Shown: piece by piece, positions 41,451 through 49,696 of the stretch | How positions within the stretch are numbered: position 1 is the stretch's first letter | Layout of the letters: every line of letters starts with the position of its first letter | Source of the DNA: [Clostridium] polysaccharolyticum | GTDB taxonomy: Bacteria > Bacillota > Clostridia > Lachnospirales > Lachnospiraceae | Reading direction: 5' to 3' | Assembly: GCF_900111595.1 (NCBI RefSeq) | Contig: NZ_FOHN01000021.1 | Span: forward strand, 1 to 50,975 | Length of the DNA: 50,975 nucleotides | Program-made: the position numbers and the translations under genes | Notes under the pieces: model-generated | Databases searched by the model: none | Told to the model about the DNA's origin: nothing | Seen by the model: only the letters and a program-made list of their open reading frames with translations

Positions 41451-42770
41451 TTATTCCTTCACAACCCGTACATAGCGTATCACCTTATCCACTACATCCA
41501 CGATGTGGAACTTATATCCCATATAATGAAAGACTGCTTTTTCCCCATCAGAAGGAATATGACCTAGCATAGAAATAAGAAAACCGTTTAAGGTATCAAA
41601 ATCTTCCTGCTCCATGTCAATGTCTAGCACTTCTTCCACTTCTTCCAGCGACGTCATTCCTTTCATAAGAAAACGGCCTTCACTCTGCTTTGTAATCATC
41701 TTTTCCTCAATATCATACTCATCTGAGATAGCACCAACGATTTCCTCCAGAATATCTTCCATTGCTACCAGTCCTGCTGTCTGGCCATACTCATCAATAG
41801 CAATTGCCATATGCATTTTCCTGGCCCGCATATCATTTAGCAATACATCAATCTGCTGGGTATCTGGCACCAGATACGGCTCACCGCAGATTTCTTTCAC
41901 AGGAACCTTTGTATCCTTCCCTGAAATATAATATTTCATCATATCCTTAATATGCAGGATTCCAACGATGTTATCTATGGTTTCCTCATATACTGGGAAT
42001 CTGGAAAATGGCTGCTGCAGCACATATTCCATCGCTTCTGCCACTGTTAAGGAACCGTCAATCGCTCGAATCTTCTTACGGTGTGTCATAACATCCATAA
42101 CTTCTTTTTCATCAAACTCGATAATGTTGGAAATCATCTCTGCTTCACTATCTTCTAAAACACCTTGTTCATAACCTTCATTTACAATCGATATAATTTC
42201 ATCTTCTGTAACATTTTCCTCTTCTGCAGGAATCCGAATCCGCAGAATCCAGAAGGAAAACCTGGCCAGACAGTCCATTAACCACAGGACTGGCTTTAAT
42301 ACTCCGTAGGAACGATATAGTACTCCATATAAATAATAAACCGATCGTTCCGCATGAACCTTTGCCATTCTACGAGGAAGTACATTTCCAAAGAAAATCA
42401 CAATACATATAAAGAATATGGCAATCAGTACCGCAAGTATTCTTGCAGCCAGCAAATTTGCCTCTAAAAATCCATCTGCACTCCTAAGCATCTTGAAAAC
42501 CCTTACATAGAAACTGCTTGTAAATAACATGCCAATAACAATGCTTGTACTATTCATAAGCACTTCAAACAAGTTTATGTATCTGCCTGGTTCTTCCAGC
42601 ATGTTTAATATCTGAAATGCTCTAGCATTATTTTCATTTTCTTCTAAACGTTTTCGAATCTGGTTTTCATTTATGGAAGTAAATGCAGCATGTGCCGCCG
42701 AAACAACTCCATTCCAAATTACTAATAATAAAATTATTCCCATTCTCCAATAGGGATATCCATCACCCAT
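41451..42770 (-). CDS. CNNM/CBS/CorC-domain membrane protein (hemolysin C family)
   Basis: The 439-residue product has an N-terminal CNNM (DUF21) membrane domain with three to four helices (about 8-175, including MGIILLLVIWNGVVSAAHAA), a tandem CBS pair (about 215-340, VMTHRKKIRAID and FSRFPVYEETIDNIVGILHI, MAIAIDEYGQTAGLVAMEDI) and a C-terminal CorC_HlyC domain (about 355-435). The family includes YhdP/YtfL and CNNM transporters, linked to Mg2+ efflux or homeostasis; the hemolysin name is historical. AAAGGAG precedes ATG 42770. It is the last gene of the rex-alr operon, 67 nt after mazF. Confidence 0.92.
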   Translation of the reverse strand: MGDGYPYWRMGIILLLVIWNGVVSAAHAAFTSINENQIRKRLEENENNARAFQILNMLEEPGRYINLFEVLMNSTSIVIGMLFTSSFYVRVFKMLRSADGFLEANLLAARILAVLIAIFFICIVIFFGNVLPRRMAKVHAERSVYYLYGVLYRSYGVLKPVLWLMDCLARFSFWILRIRIPAEEENVTEDEIISIVNEGYEQGVLEDSEAEMISNIIEFDEKEVMDVMTHRKKIRAIDGSLTVAEAMEYVLQQPFSRFPVYEETIDNIVGILHIKDMMKYYISGKDTKVPVKEICGEPYLVPDTQQIDVLLNDMRARKMHMAIAIDEYGQTAGLVAMEDILEEIVGAISDEYDIEEKMITKQSEGRFLMKGMTSLEEVEEVLDIDMEQEDFDTLNGFLISMLGHIPSDGEKAVFHYMGYKFHIVDVVDKVIRYVRVVKE

Positions 42771-42837
42771 TAATTAAATAACTCCTTTTCTTCTTGACAA
42801 GCATCCTATTCTCTGCTTATGCTGGCAAAGCCTTAGC

Positions 42838-43182
42838 TTAGGCAAGAGAAAAACTTACTAATAATGCCTCATCAATTCTAAACATAATATCTTCGTCCAA
42901 ATGACAGACTTTTTCTTTCAGACGAGATTTATCAATTGTCCTTACTTGTTCTAAAAGAATAACGGAATCCTTTACAATCCCATATTTTTCAGCATTAAGC
43001 TCTACATGTGTAGGAAGCTTTGCCTTATTCATTTTAGATGTAATCGCTGCACAAATTACGGTTGGACTATGTCTGTTTCCTGTATCATTCTGAATAATAA
43101 GGACTGGACGTACGCCACCCTGTTCAGACCCGACAACTGGCCTTAAATCTGCATAAAAAATATCTCCACGCTTAATAATCAC
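42838..43182 (-). CDS. mazF: MazF/PemK-family mRNA endoribonuclease toxin
   Basis: The call is for a 114-residue protein from GTG 43182 (reading [20 protein letters not shown]), with GGAG about 10 nt upstream; another GTG three codons earlier is possible, and the frame is open further upstream. The MazF core is intact: [19 protein letters not shown] with the catalytic arginine, [20 protein letters not shown] with the catalytic threonine, LPTHVEL and [17 protein letters not shown]. MazF/EndoA cuts mRNA at short motifs and arrests growth. The usual alr-mazE-mazF order is present except that no MazE-like antitoxin can be read in the 148 nt between alr and this start. Confidence 0.93.
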   Translation of the reverse strand: MIIKRGDIFYADLRPVVGSEQGGVRPVLIIQNDTGNRHSPTVICAAITSKMNKAKLPTHVELNAEKYGIVKDSVILLEQVRTIDKSRLKEKVCHLDEDIMFRIDEALLVSFSLA

Positions 43183-43330
43183 ATTATTCACACTCCATTT
43201 TATGGCTTTTCTTTTTATTGTTACCACTTTTTTCTCTCGTATTCCATAAAATTTCATTCTGCGAATAACTCTCTTCATTTTTTGCATATAAATTTTTACT
43301 TACAAAAACTAATTCCTACTCATTCAACTT

Positions 43331-44518
43331 CTAAAAACTTATGTTATACGTATCCTGTGAGCAGTGATAAAAATCATAAGTACCAGCTTTTTCACCACGA
43401 TAATAGTAGACTCTTGGAACACGTTTTCCAATGTCACATACAAATTCATAATTGAATGAATGACTCATTGCAGCTAATTCTTCAACTGTAATGCATTCAT
43501 CCCCATCTTTTCCCACTAAGGTTACTATATCCCCTTCGGATACTCCAGGAATATCTGTCACATCAACCATAAACTGATCCATGCAGACTCTTCCTAATAT
43601 GGCAGCTTTTTTTCCATGAATTAACACATACCCCTGATTGGACAATGCTCTTGGATACCCATCTGCATAACCAACTGGTACGGTAGCCACTCTTGTTTTT
43701 TCCCTGGTTACGAATGTCTGGCCGTAACTGATGCCAATCCCTGCATCTAACGTCTTCACATACGTAACAAAACTTTTGATTTCCATTGCTGGACATAATC
43801 TAAGTGCACTTTTATCTACTTCTTCGGAAGGGTAAAGTCCATAAGTACTGATTCCTGAACGGACCATATCATAATGGGCATTTGGAACCTCCATAATTCC
43901 AGCACTATTGGATAAATGCTTAACTGGTATGTGTACCCCGTTTGCTTCTAATTCATCCACAAATGACTGAAATCTATTTATCTGCTGCAATGTAAATGTT
44001 TTGTCTTTCTCATCTGCTGCCGCAAAATGTGAAAAACATCCTTCAATTGAAATCCCATCCAGTTTTGCAATTTTCTGCACTGTTTTTATGCTTTCCTCAT
44101 TTACAGGAAAACCAATACGGGACATTCCCGTATCAGCCGCAATATGAATCTTTGCAGTTTTATTCTGCTTTCTTGCTTCCTCAGCTAATTTTTCTGCAGT
44201 TTCATATGAAAATATGGCAGGCATAATATCATATTCTACTAACTGGCTATATAACGGAACTGGCGTTACCCCCAAAATCAATAATGGCTTCGCTATCCCA
44301 TTCTCCCTTAATTCAATTCCCTCTTCAATAATAGCAATTCCATATGCATCCACAATAGGATCCAGGACTTTTGCGACTGGAATTGCACCATGGCCATAGC
44401 CATCAGCCTTAATAATAACCATTAACTTAGTATCATTGCTCAGTAACTTCTTTGTCTCTTCAATGTTCTTGTAAATAGCATCTAAATTTACGTCCGCATG
44501 TACTCTATAATAATCCAT
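43331..44518 (-). CDS. alr: Alanine racemase
   Basis: The 395-residue product keeps both catalytic residues: PLP-binding K37 in VIIKADGYGHGA and Y265 in GIGISYGQTF, the same numbers as in well-studied racemases. It also has SRIGFPV, HLSNSAG, MVRSGISTYGLYP, TVPVGYADGYPR and the C-terminal GRVCMDQFMVDVT. It converts L- to D-alanine with PLP for peptidoglycan synthesis and acts as a cytosolic dimer. It lies 26 nt downstream of nnr in the operon, which is the common nnr-alr-mazF arrangement of Firmicutes. Confidence 0.97.
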   Translation of the reverse strand: MDYYRVHADVNLDAIYKNIEETKKLLSNDTKLMVIIKADGYGHGAIPVAKVLDPIVDAYGIAIIEEGIELRENGIAKPLLILGVTPVPLYSQLVEYDIMPAIFSYETAEKLAEEARKQNKTAKIHIAADTGMSRIGFPVNEESIKTVQKIAKLDGISIEGCFSHFAAADEKDKTFTLQQINRFQSFVDELEANGVHIPVKHLSNSAGIMEVPNAHYDMVRSGISTYGLYPSEEVDKSALRLCPAMEIKSFVTYVKTLDAGIGISYGQTFVTREKTRVATVPVGYADGYPRALSNQGYVLIHGKKAAILGRVCMDQFMVDVTDIPGVSEGDIVTLVGKDGDECITVEELAAMSHSFNYEFVCDIGKRVPRVYYYRGEKAGTYDFYHCSQDTYNISF

Positions 44519-44544
44519 TTCGCTGTCTCCAATCTATTATAACC

Positions 44545-46047
44545 TTACAAAACATATGATAACGCATCAATTAAATCTCCTGCCATCAGACTATAACGGC
44601 TGGTTTTATCCACAGCGTAATCTCCTGCCAGTCCGTGGATATACACTGCCATAGCTGCAGCGTCAAAATTACTCATCCCCTGAGCTGCAAGCGCCGCTAT
44701 AATTCCAGTCAGCACATCACCTGAACCGCCAGTAGCCATGCCGTCATTTCCTGATACATTAAAATACATACGCTCTTTGTCTGCCACAATGGTTCTAGCA
44801 TCTTTTAACACCAAAACATAGCTGCTACGGTATTCCATTGCAACTTCATACAGATTTGATATGATATGTTCTACCGGCAGTTTTGTCAGTCTTGACATTT
44901 CCTTTAAATGAGGTGTAAGAATTACATTAGAAGGCAAATGAAGGACTGTATTATGATTTATCTCATCATTTATAACATACTTTTCTTCATCTTCCAGCAG
45001 GTTTATAGAATCTGCATCCATAATTAATGGCTTTTTTACATTTTCAATTGCAAATAAAACTATTTCCCTGGAAGTTTGGGACATTCCCATACCCGGTCCA
45101 ATCACAACAGCCGTTGCCCAATCTATCTCTTCTTTTAACCATCTGTAATTAACTTCGCCTGATTCATAAGCTGAAACCAATGCCTCTGGCAATAAACTTT
45201 GTATAACCGCTTTATTACACGCTGGGGTAAGTACTTTTACAAGTCCTGCTCCTGTCCGGTAAGCTGCCTTCGCAGACAGATACGCTGCCCCGCAAATATC
45301 TTCGCTGCCTGCAATTACAAGAACTTTACCATATGTTCCCTTGTTAGAACGCCATTTTCTTTCTGGCAGTTTTAACAGATCGTCTGGCTCATAATAAAAA
45401 CTGTTCTTTCCAAACTGCTCTATTACAGCCCTTGGAAAACCAATATCTGCAACGATCACCTTACCAGCGTAAGAACATCCCGGAAACAAAATAAGGCCAT
45501 TCTTCTGGCATCCAAATGTTACCGTATAATCAGCATTAATTGCAATACCCAAAATTTTTCCATTTGTGGCATCTACTCCTGACGGAAGGTCTACGGATAC
45601 TGCCAGTGCACCGCTTTCATTGATTTCCTGTATAAGCTTTGCATATTTTCCTTCGATATTTCTTTTTAAGCCAACTCCAAATAAACTATCTATTATCACA
45701 GTATATTCACATATCTTGGCCGAATTGTATACAGACATGCCAAGATTTCGTGCAATATTCAGCTGTGCTTTCATTTGTTCGGATGCCCGTTCCTCCTCTC
45801 CTGCCAGAAGTATGTCTGCGTGATAGCCTTGTTCATGCAATAGCCTTGCGGCTGCTGCTCCATCACCACCGTTATTGCCGCTTCCACAGACTGCCAGTAC
45901 TTTGTCTGACTGTCCTATATGCTCTGCCACGGTCTCTGCTACTTTCATAGCAGCCTTTTCCATAAGAACCATAGATGGAATCCCTATTGTCTCCATAGTA
46001 TAACGGTCAATTGCATTCATTGTCTGGGCATCAGCTGTATATTTCAT
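44545..46047 (-). CDS. nnr: Bifunctional NAD(P)H-hydrate epimerase/dehydratase
   Basis: The 500-residue product joins a YjeF_N epimerase domain (about 1-215, VLAVCGSGNNGGDGAAAARLL and SVDLPSGVDATNG) to an ADP-dependent dehydratase domain (about 225-500, GKVLVIAGSEDICGAAYLSA, GPGMG, DADSINLL and NDGMATGGSGDVLTGIIAAL). It repairs hydrated NAD(P)H back to NAD(P)H. Its ATG overlaps the stop of the upstream coiled-coil gene by 4 nt, so they are translationally coupled. Placement behind rex, an NADH sensor, gives a consistent NADH theme in this operon. Confidence 0.96.
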   Translation of the reverse strand: MKYTADAQTMNAIDRYTMETIGIPSMVLMEKAAMKVAETVAEHIGQSDKVLAVCGSGNNGGDGAAAARLLHEQGYHADILLAGEEERASEQMKAQLNIARNLGMSVYNSAKICEYTVIIDSLFGVGLKRNIEGKYAKLIQEINESGALAVSVDLPSGVDATNGKILGIAINADYTVTFGCQKNGLILFPGCSYAGKVIVADIGFPRAVIEQFGKNSFYYEPDDLLKLPERKWRSNKGTYGKVLVIAGSEDICGAAYLSAKAAYRTGAGLVKVLTPACNKAVIQSLLPEALVSAYESGEVNYRWLKEEIDWATAVVIGPGMGMSQTSREIVLFAIENVKKPLIMDADSINLLEDEEKYVINDEINHNTVLHLPSNVILTPHLKEMSRLTKLPVEHIISNLYEVAMEYRSSYVLVLKDARTIVADKERMYFNVSGNDGMATGGSGDVLTGIIAALAAQGMSNFDAAAMAVYIHGLAGDYAVDKTSRYSLMAGDLIDALSYVL

Positions 46048-46673
46048 TCTATATCGCTTCCTTTGTCAACAAAACTGTGGTCAAATTTATTAATTACATC
46101 ATGTCCTAGTAAATTGTGCATATAGGAATATACTTTTTGATTTATTTCTTCTTTTTCCTGCTTTTCAAGAAGCCTGCTTTTCAATTCTTCCCTGACAGAC
46201 ATAATCCAGGAATCTAATTTCTTTATATCCGCTGTATTTTCCTGAATCAGTGAATACCAGTACTTTAGGCATTCCACTACAAGAAGTTCATTGGCTTCTC
46301 GTATCTTGTAAGGGATGTCTAATAGTTCATCGTTTCTCACTTCTAATTTATCGTTTATCTCCAGAATCATTTTCTGGCTGACTTCTGTTTTTTTCCCTCT
46401 TTTTCGCTCCGCTTCTTCTGTAGCCCCTTCTCCCATGCTTGCAACAATCTGATTCATCAGCTGCATTTTAAGCTTTTTCATATCCTTTATTTCATTGACT
46501 AATTTGCCTTGCTGCTTAAGCAGATCATTCAATTTCTTTTCCAATTGCCTGATAACGGCTGTCTTTGCGTCATCCGGAAATAATTCATGCCACTTTGGGT
46601 CAAGTGTTATGATAGGAATTTTTTTCTTATTGACAAAAGATCTATAATCAGGTTCCCGTTCTTTCTTTCTCAA
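46044..46673 (-). CDS. Coiled-coil protein of unknown function in the rex-nnr operon
   Basis: The 209-residue product is soluble and charged. The N-terminus contains KIPIITLDPKWHELFPDD, a recognisable conserved-looking segment (about 19-36). A helical coiled coil (about 42-75, EKKLNDLLKQQGKLVNEIKD) follows, then a second helical stretch (about 100-185). No enzyme motif is seen. It starts 20 nt after rex and overlaps nnr by 4 nt, so it is part of the operon. The layout is of a structural or adaptor protein; conserved neighbours point to housekeeping rather than mobile DNA, but the function is unknown to me. Confidence 0.75.
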   Translation of the reverse strand: MRKKEREPDYRSFVNKKKIPIITLDPKWHELFPDDAKTAVIRQLEKKLNDLLKQQGKLVNEIKDMKKLKMQLMNQIVASMGEGATEEAERKRGKKTEVSQKMILEINDKLEVRNDELLDIPYKIREANELLVVECLKYWYSLIQENTADIKKLDSWIMSVREELKSRLLEKQEKEEINQKVYSYMHNLLGHDVINKFDHSFVDKGSDIE

Positions 46674-46693
46674 TCCCTCTCCCCCCCTAAACG

Positions 46694-47368
46694 TTATTTC
46701 TCTTCCATGCCGGCAAGTACTTGTTCCTGTTCAAGTTCTCTTTCTCTATTTCTTAAATTGTAGGAAACACGCATTAAGCTTTCAGCTAAATGAACGTTTT
46801 CCACAATTACGTCATCTGGCAGATTCAAATCTGTTGGTGCAAAATTCCAGATCGCACGAACTCCCCATTTTACCAAATCAGAACCAATCTGTGGTGCTTT
46901 GGTCTTAGGCAGGGTAAGTGCCGCAATATCCACACCGTTTTCTTTCACAAATGTTTCTAATTCGTCTACAATCCGGACTTCAATACCTCTAATGGTCATG
47001 CCAATAAGCCTTGGATTTACATCAAAGATTCCGACTACACGAAATCCTCTTTTCTCAAAATCGGTATAATTCGCCAATGCCTGTCCCAGATTACCTGCTC
47101 CAACTATGATGACTTTGTAATGGCGGTCAAGACCTAATATCTTTCCAATCTCCGTATACAGATACTCTACATTATATCCATACCCCTGCTGGCCAAATCC
47201 ACCAAAGTTGTTAAGGTCCTGTCTAATCTGTGATGCAGTCACTTTCATCTTTTCACTAAGCTCTTTTGATGATATACGAACTACATCTTTTTCCATCAAC
47301 TCGCCTAAGTAACGGTAATAGCGTGGCAGACGCTTAACCACGGCTGACGAAATTTCTTTATCATTCAC
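46694..47368 (-). CDS. rex: Redox-sensing transcriptional repressor Rex
   Basis: The start is GTG 47368 (reading MNDKEISSAVVKRLPRYYRY), 6 nt after the perfect AAGGAGGT, giving 224 residues. The N-terminal winged helix (VKRLPRYYRYLGELMEKDV, ITASQIRQDLNNFGGFGQQG-type recognition region) is followed by an NADH-binding Rossmann domain with GAGNLGQALANY and a swapped C-terminal helix. Rex dimers bind DNA at high NAD+/NADH and release it when NADH rises, thereby controlling fermentation genes. It is the first gene of the operon behind a consensus promoter (47428-47456). Confidence 0.96.
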   Translation of the reverse strand: MNDKEISSAVVKRLPRYYRYLGELMEKDVVRISSKELSEKMKVTASQIRQDLNNFGGFGQQGYGYNVEYLYTEIGKILGLDRHYKVIIVGAGNLGQALANYTDFEKRGFRVVGIFDVNPRLIGMTIRGIEVRIVDELETFVKENGVDIAALTLPKTKAPQIGSDLVKWGVRAIWNFAPTDLNLPDDVIVENVHLAESLMRVSYNLRNRERELEQEQVLAGMEEK

Positions 47369-47427
47369 TTTGTTACCTCCTTCTTGTAAACCCATAATTC
47401 ATTTTTTACAAAATAATGTCATCATAT

Positions 47428-47456
47428 ATTATATTGGAATCAAAAAATAATGTCAA
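47428..47456 (-). promoter_or_regulatory. Consensus promoter of the rex operon
   Basis: TTGACA (47456-47451), 17 nt and TATAAT (47433-47428) match the sigma-A consensus exactly, 60 nt upstream of the rex GTG. The operon may run to 41451. Confidence 0.85.
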
Positions 47457-47556
47457 TAATTTCACAAGAAATAGAATACATTAATCCCTTATCTAAAAGT
47501 TGATTAAAAAACAAATAAACACAAATCCTGTGATTATGTAAAAGGCTTCTCAAGAG

Positions 47557-47585
47557 TTGACACAAAATGTGATTTTTCTTATAAT
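47557..47585 (+). promoter_or_regulatory. Consensus promoter of the ABC-F gene
   Basis: TTGACA (47557-47562), 17 nt and TATAAT (47580-47585) match the consensus exactly, 25 nt upstream of ATG 47610. The spacer contains the palindrome CACAAAATGTG (47561 onward), a candidate regulator site. Confidence 0.85.
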
Positions 47586-47609
47586 CTTCATACAAGGAGA
47601 GGTTATCAT

Positions 47610-49562
47610 ATGATTTTAGCATGTAAAGATATAACAAAAACATTTGGAACAGATAAGATACTATCCAACGTGTCTTTTCATATAAACGAACGTGAAAAAG
47701 CGGCCATTGTTGGAATCAATGGTGCTGGAAAATCAACTTTACTTAAAATTATCATGCAGAAGCTTAAGCAGGATAATGGTGAGGTTATTTTAGCCAAAGG
47801 TGCTACTACTGGTTATCTGGCACAGCATCAGGAACTGGATAGCACCAATACCATTTACGAGGAATTATTAGAAGTAAAACAATATGTTATTGAACTGGAT
47901 CAGAAAATCAGAACTATGGAAGCGGAAATGAAACATGCTTCTGGAGAAAAACTGGAAAGCCTGTTGAATCAATACTCTAAACTCACTCATGAATTCGAAA
48001 TGAACAATGGTTATGCCTATAAAAGCGAAATTACTGGTGTCCTAAAGGGACTTGGCTTTACAGAAGAGGATTTCGATAAAAAGACTTCCACTTTATCCGG
48101 TGGCCAGAAAACCCGTGTTTCTTTAGGGAAGCTCCTGCTTTCCAAACCAGATATTATTCTGCTGGACGAGCCTACCAACCATTTAGATTTAAATTCTATT
48201 GCCTGGTTAGAAACATACCTGATTAATTATCCTGGTACTGTATTGATTGTTGCCCATGACCGCTATTTCTTAGACCGGGTTGTAACCAAGGTAATTGAAT
48301 TAGAGCGTGGAAAGGCCCGGGTTTACGAAGGGAATTACACGGATTTTATTACCAAAAAGGATTTAATCCGTGAAGCACTAATCAAACAGTACCAGAATCA
48401 GCAGCGTGAAATCAAGCATCAGGAGGAAGTAATCACTAAGTTACGCTCCTTCAACCGTGAAAAATCCATTAAGCGTGCAGAAAGCCGTGTAAAACTGTTA
48501 GATAAAATGGACCGCTTAGACAAGCCAGTTACCGAAGATGCACAAATACATTTTACATTGGAGCCTTCTGTAGTAAGTGGCAACGATGTTCTGACTGTCC
48601 GTGATTTAAGCAAATCTTTTGGACAGCTTACGCTATTCAGAAATATTGGCTTTGACATTAAGAGAAGTGAAAAGGTAGCCATCATCGGAGGAAATGGAAC
48701 TGGCAAAACTACTATTTTAAAGATTATCAATGGTCTTTTAGAAGCTGACTCCGGTACTATTACACTTGGTTCTAAGGTTAAAATCGGGTACTACGACCAG
48801 GAACATCAGGTGCTTAACATGGAAAAAACCCTATTTGATGAGCTCCATGATGCTTATCCTGATATGGATAATACACAAATTCGTAACACTTTAGCTGCGT
48901 TTCTATTTACTGGTGATGATGTCTTTAAACGGATTAAAGAATTAAGCGGTGGGGAACGTGGCCGTTTGTCCCTTGCCAAACTAATGCTTTCTGAAGCGAA
49001 TTTGCTGATACTGGATGAACCTACCAACCATCTGGACATTGCTTCTAAAGAAATATTGGAAAATGCTATTAAAAATTATACAGGAACTGTCTTATATGTA
49101 TCACATGATCGTTATTTTATTAACAAGACAGCAACTCGTATTTTGGACTTAACTAATCAGACATTCCTTAATTATATAGGAAATTATGATTATTATTTAG
49201 AAAAGAAAGAAGTTCAGGAGAAAGCTGCCTTTTCGCAGGACAATGGCTCTGCCATATCTTCAAAACAGGTGGCAGACAAATCTTTCGCATCTTCTAATGC
49301 CAGTTCTGTCTCTGACAGCAAAATGGATTGGAAACAGCAAAAGGAAGAACAGGCACGGCAGCGTAAAATCCAGAATCAGATTAAGAAATGTGAAGATGAA
49401 ATCAGCCGTCTGGAAGAACGTAGTGGTGAGATTGATGAGCTTCTTTCCCAAGCAGATATCTATACCAATGTTAACAAGTTAATAAAATTAAATGACGAGA
49501 AGAAAGAAATCGAAGCAAAGCTAGAAGAACTTATGGAAGAATGGGAATCTTTATGCTTCTAA
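47610..49562 (+). CDS. ABC-F family ribosome-associated ATPase
   Basis: The 650-residue product has two ABC domains and no membrane helices. Domain 1 has Walker A GINGAGKST (about 36-44), signature LSGGQKTR and Walker B ILLDEPTNHLDL; domain 2 has GGNGTGKTT, LSGGERGR and LILDEPTNHLDI. The interdomain linker (about 240-320, FNREKSIKRAESRVKLLDKM) is the P-site tRNA interaction motif of ABC-F proteins, and the C-terminus is a coiled coil (about 565-650). Such proteins act on stalled or empty ribosomes; some give antibiotic resistance. Adjacency to rex matches the ydiF-rex synteny of Bacillus, so a housekeeping YdiF-like role is more likely than resistance. Confidence 0.93.
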   Translation: MILACKDITKTFGTDKILSNVSFHINEREKAAIVGINGAGKSTLLKIIMQKLKQDNGEVILAKGATTGYLAQHQELDSTNTIYEELLEVKQYVIELDQKIRTMEAEMKHASGEKLESLLNQYSKLTHEFEMNNGYAYKSEITGVLKGLGFTEEDFDKKTSTLSGGQKTRVSLGKLLLSKPDIILLDEPTNHLDLNSIAWLETYLINYPGTVLIVAHDRYFLDRVVTKVIELERGKARVYEGNYTDFITKKDLIREALIKQYQNQQREIKHQEEVITKLRSFNREKSIKRAESRVKLLDKMDRLDKPVTEDAQIHFTLEPSVVSGNDVLTVRDLSKSFGQLTLFRNIGFDIKRSEKVAIIGGNGTGKTTILKIINGLLEADSGTITLGSKVKIGYYDQEHQVLNMEKTLFDELHDAYPDMDNTQIRNTLAAFLFTGDDVFKRIKELSGGERGRLSLAKLMLSEANLLILDEPTNHLDIASKEILENAIKNYTGTVLYVSHDRYFINKTATRILDLTNQTFLNYIGNYDYYLEKKEVQEKAAFSQDNGSAISSKQVADKSFASSNASSVSDSKMDWKQQKEEQARQRKIQNQIKKCEDEISRLEERSGEIDELLSQADIYTNVNKLIKLNDEKKEIEAKLEELMEEWESLCF

Positions 49563-49622
49563 ATTGAATTATAGGACAGTTTTGCAATAACAGAACGATT
49601 CCGTTTTACCATATTACCAGTT

Positions 49623-49666
49623 AAGCCACCTTATATTCCAATATATCGTGGAATATAAAGTGGCTT
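49623..49666. terminator. Bidirectional terminator between ABC-F and RCC1-like genes
   Basis: AAGCCAC-TTATATTCCA (49623-49640) pairs with TGGAATATAA-GTGGCTT (49649-49666) over 17 bp with one mismatch, between convergent genes. Confidence 0.9.
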
Positions 49667-49696
49667 TCTCCTTTCCTTGCTTACACTGTGAATCTA

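Noticed and set aside
47500-47532. Rex operator near CACAAATCCTGTG or TTGATTAAAAAACAA
   Set aside because: Neither matches the 18-bp Rex consensus well enough to claim autoregulation.
47610-49562. ABC-F gene as an antibiotic resistance determinant
   Set aside because: Neighbourhood next to rex and the standard linker fit the housekeeping YdiF-like group; no resistance-type context is visible.
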